Assembly: GCA_030427205.1 (NCBI GenBank)
Contig: JAUHXC010000004.1
Location: forward strand, 1-64,000
Direction: 5' to 3'
Origin: a bacterium
GTDB lineage: Bacteria; Myxococcota_A; Bradymonadia; UBA7976; UBA1532
DNA: 64,000 nt
Made by a program: the position numbers and the translations under genes. Under the pieces are notes generated by a model. That model made no database searches. It worked only from the letters and a program-made list of their open reading frames with translations, and was not told the DNA's origin. Positions 18,201 to 25,502 of this stretch are shown here, one piece after another (position 1 is the stretch's first letter; each line of letters begins with the position of its first letter).

Positions 18201-18649
18201 TTGCTCGGCTTGATGTCGCGGTGGATGCGCCCGTGGGCGTGCAGATAGGCCAGCCCGCGCAGCAGCTGCACGAAGTCGCTGCGCAGCCGCTCGAGGCGGT
18301 CGGCGCGGGTCAGCGTCGGGGCGTGGGTGACCACCCGGTTGTGCCCGTTGACGTGGATGTAGAGGTCGGTGCCGTCGACGATCTCCATCGTGTAGAAGTA
18401 CTGACCGTCGGCGTGGTGCAGGTCGTAGAGCCCCACCAGGTTGGGGTGGCTCAGCGCCGCCACCGCCCTGAACTCGCGCTTGAAGTAATGCAGCGCCCGC
18501 GGATAGGTGAACTTGAGCACCTTGAGCGCCAGCTCACGCCCCGTGACCGGGTCATAGACCCGGAAGACGTCGCCCATGCCGCCTCCGCCCAGGTTGCCCC
18601 GGACTTCGTAGCGGCCGATCTTGTCCGGCCGACCCCGTCGGCTGCGCAT
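15248..18649 (-). CDS. Ser/Thr protein kinase fused to AAA-type ATPase and helical repeats
   Basis: A 1133-residue signalling protein; ATG 18649 has GAGG seven bases upstream. The Hanks kinase domain occupies about 11-280: glycine loop GGGGMG, ALKVLK, HRDIKPSN at 143-150, VDFG at 162-165, TSTYFSPEQ. It is followed by an NTPase of the STAND/predicted-ATPase type (FVGRRAARKVLHQ then Walker A EGPAGIGKSA, about 325). The remaining ~550 residues are alpha-helical repeats of TPR/MalT type (many RA, LLA and AL periods). This is the PknK-like architecture, in which ligand binding by the helical repeats and ATPase is thought to control the kinase. No membrane segment is present, so it is cytoplasmic. 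It is divergent from the Rpn gene at 18804, sharing a 154-base promoter region. Confidence 0.88.
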   Translation of the reverse strand: MRSRRGRPDKIGRYEVRGNLGGGGMGDVFRVYDPVTGRELALKVLKFTYPRALHYFKREFRAVAALSHPNLVGLYDLHHADGQYFYTMEIVDGTDLYIHVNGHNRVVTHAPTLTRADRLERLRSDFVQLLRGLAYLHAHGRIHRDIKPSNVLVDKSGVLKLVDFGIVKELLPGGLGQSLSQVFGTSTYFSPEQSLGSQVTAATDLYAAGVVLYELLAGTPPFEGESSEVAAMHRNDPPPSLVQRVPGVPPDLALVCMELLKKAPTDRPSAVEALEMLKAEVEPVVAATDFVGRRAARKVLHQTLADVREGHGRLVIVEGPAGIGKSALIEEFGRETRLYGAALFTGDCVVRDHVPLRGLDTVVERIAEAYRRQTARVLRRQPRAMRAPLIAGLTFLGELLPAREHGEPDGTHTLAESLSGLLTSLAGKRLLLLALEQLHLADDSVCEVLEALQAGGHPPPLLMIVTVQRGAVAPGGRVEKLLDVLGDLPTVRRVELAPFTLAETRQLLEDQLDAAPSWLADHIHTQTRGIPLFVAEMVDALRREPDAAPPTLTDSVARRMAALDARSRSLAELLAVSRRSPTAAVLQAATGLDNEGVHQAMRALSTTGLSHVESTPDGEVYLVPRHVLLMDVVRRALDPDAEKALHARLAQAHQSAGDAREVEHHWTAAGRPGAAVDFASRTATRARHTDEAPRAIALLEMALQGETHGDRRVELLLDLADSRARAGHFADAATALAQVAVEDPAEGERWRGRRAQLLLLAGDLARFDALADRLPASARPPLAALLASIDPPRAETTLGELTTPAAQVIRARLLAGRADRASVDRAEALLESHADEGRSADAARRAAHALARVAVLEAHGRLSEAQEVIEEAGVLLLHRVPTHDPVRAELMLARVRLDLARGQLKAARMALRPLIGDRRRPQGQADPIALVQARLYLESGEFRAADRLIDDLQARVRAGDLLDIGVRLLQARRGLYQGDAALALRELDGLADHRLARRRAPLVERTILEIRARLTAAIHQLRSGSVGPDVVAIARQRLARLDPTPRTWSALIDTFEALFAGDAVEAGIRIEALTRAEARPDHPALLALVRALLAVVRQRQGRDMRQERRRAERLLADAGAMPPPEMSALFRLI

Positions 18650-18766
18650 GTCGCTGCCTCACATTCCCCTCGATGTCTGGAGGAGAACCCAGCCGGCACC
18701 CCGGTTGCAATACATCGGCGCGCCGTCGGCTTTCCCCGGGCGGTCTCGATGACTGAACAGGTGTTT

Positions 18767-18803
18767 CGGACACTCGGCCGCTCTCGTCCCTTAGTCCTCC
18801 GGT
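18767..18803 (+). promoter_or_regulatory. Conserved leader/promoter block before the Rpn gene
   Basis: CGGACA (18767-18772), 18 bases, then TTAGTC (18791-18796), seven bases before the ATG. The same block, CGGACACTCG...GTCCCTTAKTCC, precedes both other full-length Rpn starts (40500 and 42260) at nearly the same distance. The hexamers are a poor sigma-70 match but the conservation outside coding DNA is clear. Confidence 0.4.
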
Positions 18804-19817
18804 ATGAGCCAGCCCAATCCGCACGACGCGCTGTTCAAGACGATCTTCGGCGATCCGCGCGTCTCGGCCGACGTCGTCCGCCGGTTGCTGCCGCCCACCG
18901 CCGCCGAGGCCATCGACTGGGCCAGCATGACGCCCGTGCCGACCGAGTTCATCGGCGCCGATCTGACCGACCGCCGCGCCGATCTGATCTTCGAGGCGCG
19001 GGTCGCCGGGCACCGCGGCTATATCTTCGTCCTGCTGGAGCACCAGTCGTCGCCGGACGGGCGCATGCCGTTCCGGGTGCTGGTCTACATGGCCCGCATC
19101 TGGGAGCGCTGGCTGCGGGACGCCGCGCCGACCGATCCGTTTCCGCCGATTCTGCCGGTCGTGGTCTATCACGGCGAGCGGCCCTGGACGGCGCCGTCGC
19201 GCTTGAGCCGGCTCTTCGACCTGCCGCCGATGCTCGCCGACGCGCTGGGCCCGTATCTGCCCGAGCTGCGCTTGCTGATCGACGATCTGAACCGCTCCGA
19301 TGACCGTCAGATCGAGGCCTCGACGCGCAGCGCGCTGGCCACGGCGGGGCTCCTGATGCTGCGCAACCACCGCCGCCTCGAGCAGATCGAGTATCTCGAT
19401 CGCCTGGTCGAGCACCTCGTGGCCGCCGCGCAGGATCCCGGCATGATCGACATGCTGGTGCAGTCTGTCTGCTATGTTTACAGCGTCAGCAACCTGGAGA
19501 TCGGCACCGTGGAGCGACGCATTCACGAGCGGGTGCCGCCAGACGTAGAGGAGGCCGTGATGACGACCGCCGAGCGATTGCGCGCAGAAGGTGAGGCGAG
19601 AGGTGAGGCGAGAGGTGAGGCGAGAGGTGAAGCCAGAGGTGAAGCCCGAGGGCTGATCGAGGGCCAGGCGCGGGTGATCCTGCGCCAGATCGAGCTCAAG
19701 TTCGGTCCCCCGAGCGGGCAGATTCACGCGCGGGTGATGGGCGCCGACACCGAGCAACTCAACCTCTGGACGGCCCGCATCTTGACCGCCGAGAGGCTGG
19801 ACGACCTCTTTCGCTGA
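18804..19817 (+). CDS. Rpn family recombination-promoting nuclease (PD-(D/E)XK)
   Basis: A 337-residue member of the Rpn/putative transposase family of PD-(D/E)XK nucleases. The N-terminal core has HDALFKTIFG (residues 7-16), the acidic residue of RRADLIFEA (about 60) and the E-x-Q element VLLEHQSSPD (about 78); these form the nuclease active site. A helical middle follows. Residues about 257-282 are five near-identical ARGE repeats encoded by a tandem 12-base repeat, and the last ~50 residues resemble a DUF4351-type C-terminal domain. No Shine-Dalgarno precedes the ATG. Instead an internal GAGGAGG at 19548-19554 precedes in-frame ATG 19560. Related genes lie at 40532-43344. Confidence 0.85.
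   Translation: MSQPNPHDALFKTIFGDPRVSADVVRRLLPPTAAEAIDWASMTPVPTEFIGADLTDRRADLIFEARVAGHRGYIFVLLEHQSSPDGRMPFRVLVYMARIWERWLRDAAPTDPFPPILPVVVYHGERPWTAPSRLSRLFDLPPMLADALGPYLPELRLLIDDLNRSDDRQIEASTRSALATAGLLMLRNHRRLEQIEYLDRLVEHLVAAAQDPGMIDMLVQSVCYVYSVSNLEIGTVERRIHERVPPDVEEAVMTTAERLRAEGEARGEARGEARGEARGEARGLIEGQARVILRQIELKFGPPSGQIHARVMGADTEQLNLWTARILTAERLDDLFR
19560..19817 (+). CDS. Predicted internally initiated small Rpn product (85 aa)
   Basis: In-frame ATG 19560 inside the Rpn gene lies five bases after GAGGAGG (19548-19554), a far better ribosome-binding site than that of the full gene. The product would contain MTTAERLRAEGE, the ARGE repeats and the C-terminal domain, without any nuclease residues. 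Internally started C-terminal fragments act as antitoxins in E. coli Rpn systems. That function here is inferred from family knowledge plus the conserved site in the three paralogous loci. Confidence 0.55.
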   Translation: MTTAERLRAEGEARGEARGEARGEARGEARGLIEGQARVILRQIELKFGPPSGQIHARVMGADTEQLNLWTARILTAERLDDLFR

Positions 19818-19896
19818 CCCGGGCTGCGGCGCACCTCTATACCCTCGCGCGCGGCGATGGCATCCTGCCGGGCGATCCCCTTCAGCGGAGAGCCCG

Positions 19897-20754
19897 ATGA
19901 CCCGCATCGACCAGTTCGAAAGCGTCTTCCGCGCGGCGGCCAAGTCCCGCTACACGCCCGGCGAGGTGAAGCTCGACCGCATCATGGTCGTCACCGACCT
20001 CGACGCAGACGCCGGCCGACGCTACACCGCGCGCATCGCCACCTTTCTCGAGGGCGTGACCGGCATCGACAGCGCGGCGTGGACCGCGCTGCACGGCGAG
20101 ACGGAGACCGTCGGCGCGCTGCTCGAAGCGGTGCAGAACCACGAGCCCGACCTCGTGTGCACCTACCGCAACCTGCACTCGGGCTCGTTCCGCTGGCCGT
20201 ATACCCTCGGTGACCACGCGGCCGTACTGACCCAGGTCACCCGGGCCCCCGTCCTGCTGCTGCCCCGGCCCGAAGACATGACCGACGAGGCGGTGAACAA
20301 TACCGACCGGGTGATGGCCATCACCGACCATCTGGCCGGGGACGCGCGCCTCGTGGACCACGCGGTGGCCTTCACCCGCACCGGCGGACGGCTCACCCTG
20401 GCCCATGTGGAGGACGACGGCGTCTTCGAGCGCTACCTCGACGTCGTCGGCAAGATCCCCGAGATCGACACCGACACCGCCCGCGAGCTGATCCGCGCGC
20501 GCCTGCTCAAAGAGCCGGCGGACTACGTCGAGACCATCCGTCAGGCGCTGGCCGAAGGCGGGCTCGGCGCGGGCATCCAGGTGGCGTCCGAGATCACCAT
20601 GGGCCACCAGCTCTCGGTGTACCGGGCGCTGGTCGAGCGCCAGCGCATCGACCTGCTGGTGCTCAATACGAAAGACGACGACCAGCTCGCCATGCACGGG
20701 CTGGCCTATCCGCTCGCGGTCGAGCTGCGCCGCGTGCCGATGTTGATGCTGTGA
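19897..20754 (+). CDS. Universal-stress-protein-like protein
   Basis: A 285-residue cytoplasmic protein; ATG 19897 follows GCGGAG. It has the alternating beta/alpha pattern of UspA-type proteins in two halves. The first half starts with IMVVTDLDADAGR and the second with VAFTRTGGRLTLAHVEDD. The last strand, HGLAYPLAVELRRVPMLML, is the usual place of the Usp end strand. The ATP-binding G-2x-G-9x-G motif is not clearly present, so it may not bind ATP. It ends 13 bases before a NhaD/ArsB-type permease gene and is almost certainly cotranscribed with it. Usp-like proteins next to or fused to cation/H+ antiporters are common and are thought to modulate transport, which is the best guess here. Confidence 0.7.
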   Translation: MTRIDQFESVFRAAAKSRYTPGEVKLDRIMVVTDLDADAGRRYTARIATFLEGVTGIDSAAWTALHGETETVGALLEAVQNHEPDLVCTYRNLHSGSFRWPYTLGDHAAVLTQVTRAPVLLLPRPEDMTDEAVNNTDRVMAITDHLAGDARLVDHAVAFTRTGGRLTLAHVEDDGVFERYLDVVGKIPEIDTDTARELIRARLLKEPADYVETIRQALAEGGLGAGIQVASEITMGHQLSVYRALVERQRIDLLVLNTKDDDQLAMHGLAYPLAVELRRVPMLML

Positions 20755-20767
20755 CGCGAGGCCACCG

Positions 20768-22180
20768 ATGACCCCCACCGTTCTCGCCGCCGGCGCGGCC
20801 GCCGCGTCCAGCACCCCGCCGGACGTGCCGCTCTGGGTGACCACGATCTTCGCCGGGCTGCTCGTCGGGCTGGTGCTGTGTCTTGCCTTCGAAGAGAAGA
20901 TCCACGCCAAGAAGAGCCTCATCGCGGGGGTCTTCGCGGTGATCTCGTTGTTTCTCGGCGACGCGCTGGGCCTGCTGCCGGTGGGCGACGTGGTCAACAT
21001 CTGGGGCCAGCACCTGCACCTGCCGGTCTGGCTGCAGGGCGTCGACTGGCCGGTGATCGGCATCATCCTCGGCTCGTCGCTCTTCGTCGACGTGGCCAGC
21101 GGGTCGGGGCTCTTCACCTGGATCGCGGTCAAGCTGACCAAGGCCAGCGGCGGCGATCCGTACAAGCTCCTGTGGTCGTATGGGGTGATGACCGTCGTCT
21201 TCTCGGCGGTGCTCAACAACGTCACCGCGATGATCATCGTCGGCTCGCTGACCGCGGTCAGCCTCGACAAGCTCGATCGGCGGGACAAGCTGCTCGGCTT
21301 CCTGCTCACCGAGGGGCTGCTGACCAACATCGGCGGGCTGCTGACGCTCATCAGCTCGGTGCCCAACATCATCGTCGGCACCACCGCCGGCATCAGCTTC
21401 ATGAAGTTCTTCGTCGTCGCGGCGCCCTTCGTGGTGGTCGCCACGGTGGTCACGATCCTGCTCGCCGCGAAGCAGTTCGGCATCACCCGGCTGGCCGACG
21501 ACGCGGCCCGCGCCCGGGCGACGGCCCAGGTGGCCGGGTTCGACGAGAACGAGGGGCTGTCGAGCAGGGCGTTCTTCAGCTTCTCGGCGGTCATGACCCT
21601 GGCGTTCATCGTCTGCATCGCCGGCGCATCGGCCCTGCCCGTGCTGCGCGACCTCGGCATGGCCTTCGTCGCCTGCGCCTTCGCGGTGATCATGCTCGTG
21701 CGCTACAAGAGCGAGGTCGACCGCTTCTACCGCGCCGTCGACTGGGATCTGCTCGGCTTCTTCGCTGGCCTCTTCATCGTCATCAACGTCATGGAGCACG
21801 CCCAGGTGCTCGCGCTCATCGGCCGCGGCCTCGAGCACGTGCTCGCCATGGGCGACCTGCTCGGCAGCGGCGTCTTGCTGGTGGCCTCCGCCGGCTTCAG
21901 CTCGGTGACCGACAACATCCCGCTGGCGGCGATGCTGGCCAAGATCCTCGGCGGCCTGGGCACGCCGGGCGACAGCGCGTTCTGGTGGTCGGTGATCTTC
22001 GGGGCCAACCTGGGCGGCAACATCACCCCCATCGGCAGCGCCTCGACCCTGGTGGCGGTCACGATCATCCACAAGAACAAGCTGCCGATGACCTTCGCCG
22101 GCTTCGTCAAGGCGGCGGTGCCCTACGCCGCGGTGCAGATCGTGCTGGCCACCGCCTACCTGCTCGTCTTCCTGCGCTGA
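20768..22180 (+). CDS. NhaD/ArsB-type ion transporter
   Basis: A 470-residue inner-membrane permease with about 11-12 hydrophobic segments, starting at ATG 20768 after GAGG. It belongs to the IT superfamily (ArsB/NhaD/CitT). Typical features are VLNNVTAMIIVGSLTAVSL in the first half and SSVTDNIPLAAMLAKILGG in the second; each includes the Asn-x-Thr/Ser or Asp-Asn re-entrant loop element that carries the ion path. The NhaD branch exchanges Na+ for H+, while ArsB exports arsenite. There is no ars gene nearby and a Usp-like protein is encoded just upstream, so Na+/H+ antiport is preferred over arsenite export. The substrate cannot be settled from sequence alone. Confidence 0.78.
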   Translation: MTPTVLAAGAAAASSTPPDVPLWVTTIFAGLLVGLVLCLAFEEKIHAKKSLIAGVFAVISLFLGDALGLLPVGDVVNIWGQHLHLPVWLQGVDWPVIGIILGSSLFVDVASGSGLFTWIAVKLTKASGGDPYKLLWSYGVMTVVFSAVLNNVTAMIIVGSLTAVSLDKLDRRDKLLGFLLTEGLLTNIGGLLTLISSVPNIIVGTTAGISFMKFFVVAAPFVVVATVVTILLAAKQFGITRLADDAARARATAQVAGFDENEGLSSRAFFSFSAVMTLAFIVCIAGASALPVLRDLGMAFVACAFAVIMLVRYKSEVDRFYRAVDWDLLGFFAGLFIVINVMEHAQVLALIGRGLEHVLAMGDLLGSGVLLVASAGFSSVTDNIPLAAMLAKILGGLGTPGDSAFWWSVIFGANLGGNITPIGSASTLVAVTIIHKNKLPMTFAGFVKAAVPYAAVQIVLATAYLLVFLR

Positions 22181-22251
22181 GGCCGCCGCGCAGCCCGGCG
22201 ACGGGCCCTCGATCCGTGATCACCGCCGCCCGGCTGTGGTACACCCGCCCG

Positions 22252-23736
22252 ATGCAGCGTACCTATGCCGCCGTCGATCTCGGATCCAACAGCTTCCACC
22301 TGCTCGTCGCCCGGGACGAAGGCGGCCGCCTCTCGGTCGTCGACAAGCTCAAGGAGCGGGTGCGGCTCGCCTCGGGGCTCGATGCGCAGCGCGAGCTGTC
22401 GGAGGACGCGGCCGGGCGGGCGCTGGAGTGCCTCGAGCTCTTCGGCCATCGCCTGGTGCACGTCAACCCGGATCATGTGCGCGCCGTGGGCACCAATACC
22501 CTGCGCAAGATGGCCGATCCGACGACCTTCCTGGCCCGGGCCGAGGCGGCGCTGGGCCACCACATCGAGATCATCTCGGGGGCCGAGGAGGCCCGGCTGG
22601 TCTATCGCGGCGTCGCCCACGACCTGGCCGACGACGGCGAGCGGCGGCTGGTGGTCGACATCGGCGGCGGCTCGACGGAGGTCATCGTCGGCGAAGGCAG
22701 CGAGATCCTGCGGGCCGACTCGCTGTTCATGGGCTGCGTCGAGTTCACCCAGCGCTACTTCGGCGACGGCCGGCTGACGCCCGAGAGCTTCGAGCGGGCC
22801 ATCGTCGCCGCCCGCCTCGAGCTGGGCTCCATGCATCGGTCGTTCAAGCGCCTCGGCTGGAGCCGATCCCTCGGATCATCGGGCACGATCAACGCGGTGC
22901 AGACCGTACTGACCCAGAACGGACGCAGCGACCACTGCATCACCGACGCCGGGCTCGACTGGCTCATCGAACAGCTCGTCGCCGCGCGCAAGGTGCGCAA
23001 GCTCGCGCTCGAAGGCCTCAAGGACGAGCGGGCCCAGGTCTTCGCCGGCGGCGTGGCCATCCTCAAGGGCCTGTTCCGCAGCCTGCGCATCGAGCGCATG
23101 GTCGCCTCGACCGCCGCCTTGCGCGAAGGCGTGATCCACGAGCTGGTCGGGCGCGAGGCGCGCCACGACATCCGCGACGAGACGGTGGCGCGCATGGGTG
23201 AGCGCTTCGGGGCCGACCCGGTGCACGCCGAGCGGGTCGCCGAGCTGGCGCTGCGGCTGTTCGATCAATCGGCGTCGGGCTGGTCCCTCGATCGGGAAGA
23301 AGGCCGTCGGCTGCTGCGCTGGGCCGCGGCGCTGCACGAGATCGGCAAGGCCATCTCGTACACCGGCTATCATCGGCACGGGGCGTATCTGGTGGCCAAC
23401 GGGGAGATGCCCGGCTTCAGCCGCGGTCAGCAGGCGCTGGTGGCCGCCCTGCTGCAGGGACAGCGACGCAAGCTCGTGCCCGATCGGGTGCGCGAGCTGG
23501 CCGGGCACCGCACCGACGACGTGCTGCACCTCATCGTGCTGCTGCGCCTCGCGACCCGCCTCAGCCGGACCCGCAGCCCCAACCCGCGGCCGCCGATCGC
23601 GCTCGAGGTCGACGGGCCGAACGTGGCGCTGCACTTCCCCGACGGCTGGCTCGCCGAGCGTCCGCTGACCCTGGCCGATCTGGAGATGGAGGCCGGCCGG
23701 ATCGCCGCCGCCGGCTTCCGGCTCACCTGGCGCTGA
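22252..23736 (+). CDS. Exopolyphosphatase / guanosine pentaphosphatase (Ppx/GppA)
   Basis: A 494-residue protein of the ASKHA fold. ATG 22252 gives the family N-terminus TYAAVDLGSNSFHLLV. The second phosphate-binding loop is VVDIGGGSTEVIV (about 140), with the catalytic Glu in ISGAEEARLVYRG (about 110-120). The C-terminal part (about 310-494) is the usual HD-like helical domain (RWAAALHEIGKAISYTGYHRHG). The length is typical of full-length Ppx. Such enzymes release phosphate from polyphosphate chains or convert pppGpp to ppGpp; which reaction applies here cannot be told. There is no obvious Shine-Dalgarno before the ATG. The preceding transporter ends 72 bases upstream. It is convergent with the AgmX-type gene. 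Confidence 0.88.
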   Translation: MQRTYAAVDLGSNSFHLLVARDEGGRLSVVDKLKERVRLASGLDAQRELSEDAAGRALECLELFGHRLVHVNPDHVRAVGTNTLRKMADPTTFLARAEAALGHHIEIISGAEEARLVYRGVAHDLADDGERRLVVDIGGGSTEVIVGEGSEILRADSLFMGCVEFTQRYFGDGRLTPESFERAIVAARLELGSMHRSFKRLGWSRSLGSSGTINAVQTVLTQNGRSDHCITDAGLDWLIEQLVAARKVRKLALEGLKDERAQVFAGGVAILKGLFRSLRIERMVASTAALREGVIHELVGREARHDIRDETVARMGERFGADPVHAERVAELALRLFDQSASGWSLDREEGRRLLRWAAALHEIGKAISYTGYHRHGAYLVANGEMPGFSRGQQALVAALLQGQRRKLVPDRVRELAGHRTDDVLHLIVLLRLATRLSRTRSPNPRPPIALEVDGPNVALHFPDGWLAERPLTLADLEMEAGRIAAAGFRLTWR

Positions 23737-23769
23737 GCCGAGCGGCCCGGCGGGACGCACCCAGGCGGG

Positions 23770-24348
23770 CTACTGCAGCGCGAGATTCCAGGTGTACTTG
23801 ACCACCGACGTGCCGCCCACCGGCTTGGGGAACTGCCACTTCATCGAGCGATCCTTGACGCAGCGCCCCACCGAGGCGTCGCCCAGGGTATTGCGCGCCA
23901 CGGCGGCCATCGTCGGCTTGCCGCTGGCCCCCAGCGTCCAGCGCAGGGTCAGCTGCCCCGCGACGCCCGGCTTGCTGTTGGCCACCTTGGCGTAGCAGTC
24001 GATCACCTCGTTCTGGTGCCGGCGGATGGTGCCCATGATCGAGACCCGCCCGGCGGACGGGGCCGCCTCCGGCTTGGGCTTCGGGTTCTTGCTGCCCCCC
24101 GGCACCGGCGGCGGCGGCAGCTTGATGATCGTCGTACTGCCCATCAGCATCTGGGCGTCGGTGCTGGCGTCGGGCGGCTGCGCGTCGACGATCGCGTCGA
24201 CCGGCTGCGCGTCCGGCGGCGGCGGCGCGGCGTCCGCCGGGGTCGGCGCGGCCGGCGGCGGATCGTCCTTGCAGCCGAGCAGCGCGAGCGGCGCGAAGAG
24301 GCACAGCACCATCAACGGCGTCGGGCAGGGCAGGCGAAGTCGATTCAT
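23770..24348 (-). CDS. AgmX-type (TonB-like C-terminal) lipoprotein
   Basis: A 192-residue lipoprotein; ATG 24348 has GAGGAG six bases upstream. The signal peptide ends in a lipobox (APLALLGCKDD). Residues 25-100 are a Pro/Ala/Asp-rich spacer that could cross the periplasm. The C-terminal 95 residues match the AgmX/PglI C-terminal domain of myxobacteria, a TonB-C-like fold: RRHQNEVIDCYAK, LTLRWTLGASGKP, VGRCVKDRSMKWQFP. In Myxococcus AgmX takes part in gliding and envelope processes; the domain alone gives no precise role. The start overlaps the stop of the upstream TPR gene, so it is the last gene of a three-gene coupled operon (27508 to 23770). Confidence 0.8.
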   Translation of the reverse strand: MNRLRLPCPTPLMVLCLFAPLALLGCKDDPPPAAPTPADAAPPPPDAQPVDAIVDAQPPDASTDAQMLMGSTTIIKLPPPPVPGGSKNPKPKPEAAPSAGRVSIMGTIRRHQNEVIDCYAKVANSKPGVAGQLTLRWTLGASGKPTMAAVARNTLGDASVGRCVKDRSMKWQFPKPVGGTSVVKYTWNLALQ

Positions 24349-25502
24349 CGGTGCTCCTCGCTCGGCTCCGGGCGCCACGCGTGGGCTCGCGTCTGCGCAT
24401 GACGGGTATACCACGCCAGGATGGCCTCGGCGGCGGGGTCGGTGATCGGCTGGCGCATCGCCTCGAGCAGCGCGGTGCAGACCCGGTCGGTATTCGGGTC
24501 GACGAAGGCCGGCCCCACCTTGAAGCCGGGCCACGGGCCGTCCTTGGCGTCACGGTCCTGCACCAGCCGGCTGAAGCTCTCGACCCGATGCCAGTAGACC
24601 GCGCAGCGCCCCGCGAAGCCGATCACCGCCGGCTCGTCTTCGTCGGGATCACCCACCGGCACCAGACCCACCGCCGCGTGCACGAACGGCACCTTCGCCG
24701 CGCGCCAGGGCGCCTCGGCCCGCTTCGTCTCGGTGCTGCCCTTGAGCACCGCGCTGCACAAGAGCACCGGCCCGTCGGCGGTCGCCGGCTCGACGCGGGG
24801 CAGCCCCAGGACCTCGGCCATGACCCGGGCGACGGGGCCGTGGTGCGGGCCGTCGCCGCCGATGCCGGTCAAGCGCCAGCCGCGCTCTTCGACCAGCGCC
24901 GCCAGCCGCCGCAGGGTCAGCGCCACGTGGCGGGTGCTCAGCATGAGGTAGCGATGACCGGTGGGCCGCAAGCCGCCGTCGCCCATCGTGCCCAGCAGCA
25001 GCGTGCGCCCGAAGAGGTAGCGGGTCGTGCGCATGTCGTCGAGGCGCTCGCCGCGGAACTCACGGTAGCGGGGCAGCGCCGCCAGCAGCTGCTTGCCCGA
25101 GTCTTCGGCGCTCTCCGCGAGCACCGCCTCCGCCTCGTCGTAGCGCGACAGGGCCAGGTACATGCGCCCCAGGTTGACCCGGACCGACGGCTCGCCCTCT
25201 TCGAGCACCGCGTGATAGTCGGCCAGCGCGTCTTCGTAGCGCCGCAGCCGACCATAGACATACGCCCGCCACTCGAAGATCTGCGGATCGCTGCTGCGCG
25301 TCGAGGCCTCGGTGAGCAGCTTGAGCGCTGTCTGGAACTGCCCCCGCATCGCCTGCAGCCGGCCCAGCGCGAGGTAGGCGTCGGCGCTCTGCGGCTCGAG
25401 GGCCACCGCGCGCTCGTAGCAGCCCACCGCCTCGTCGAGCTTCTCCTGCAATTCGAACTGGCGGCCGCGCTCGAAGTGTTTGCGGGCCAGGCGCTCGATC
25501 AT
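24345..25502 (-). CDS. TPR repeat protein with C-terminal domain of unknown function
   Basis: A 385-residue cytoplasmic protein; no signal peptide. Residues 1-150 are about four tetratricopeptide repeats (for example LDEAVGCYERAVALEPQSAD, LALGRLQAMRGQFQTALKLL, YEDALADYHAVLEEGEP, RYDEAEAVLAESAED), a protein-protein interaction scaffold. The remaining ~230 residues form an alpha/beta domain with TRYLFGRTLLLGTMGDGG, GHRYLMLSTRHVALTLRRL and VIGFAGRCAVYWHRVESFS; I do not recognise it. ATG 25502 overlaps the stop of the upstream deacetylase-like gene by four bases, and its own stop overlaps the downstream AgmX-type gene. The trio is therefore translated as one coupled unit and probably serves one envelope-related function. 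Confidence 0.75.
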   Translation of the reverse strand: MIERLARKHFERGRQFELQEKLDEAVGCYERAVALEPQSADAYLALGRLQAMRGQFQTALKLLTEASTRSSDPQIFEWRAYVYGRLRRYEDALADYHAVLEEGEPSVRVNLGRMYLALSRYDEAEAVLAESAEDSGKQLLAALPRYREFRGERLDDMRTTRYLFGRTLLLGTMGDGGLRPTGHRYLMLSTRHVALTLRRLAALVEERGWRLTGIGGDGPHHGPVARVMAEVLGLPRVEPATADGPVLLCSAVLKGSTETKRAEAPWRAAKVPFVHAAVGLVPVGDPDEDEPAVIGFAGRCAVYWHRVESFSRLVQDRDAKDGPWPGFKVGPAFVDPNTDRVCTALLEAMRQPITDPAAEAILAWYTRHAQTRAHAWRPEPSEEHR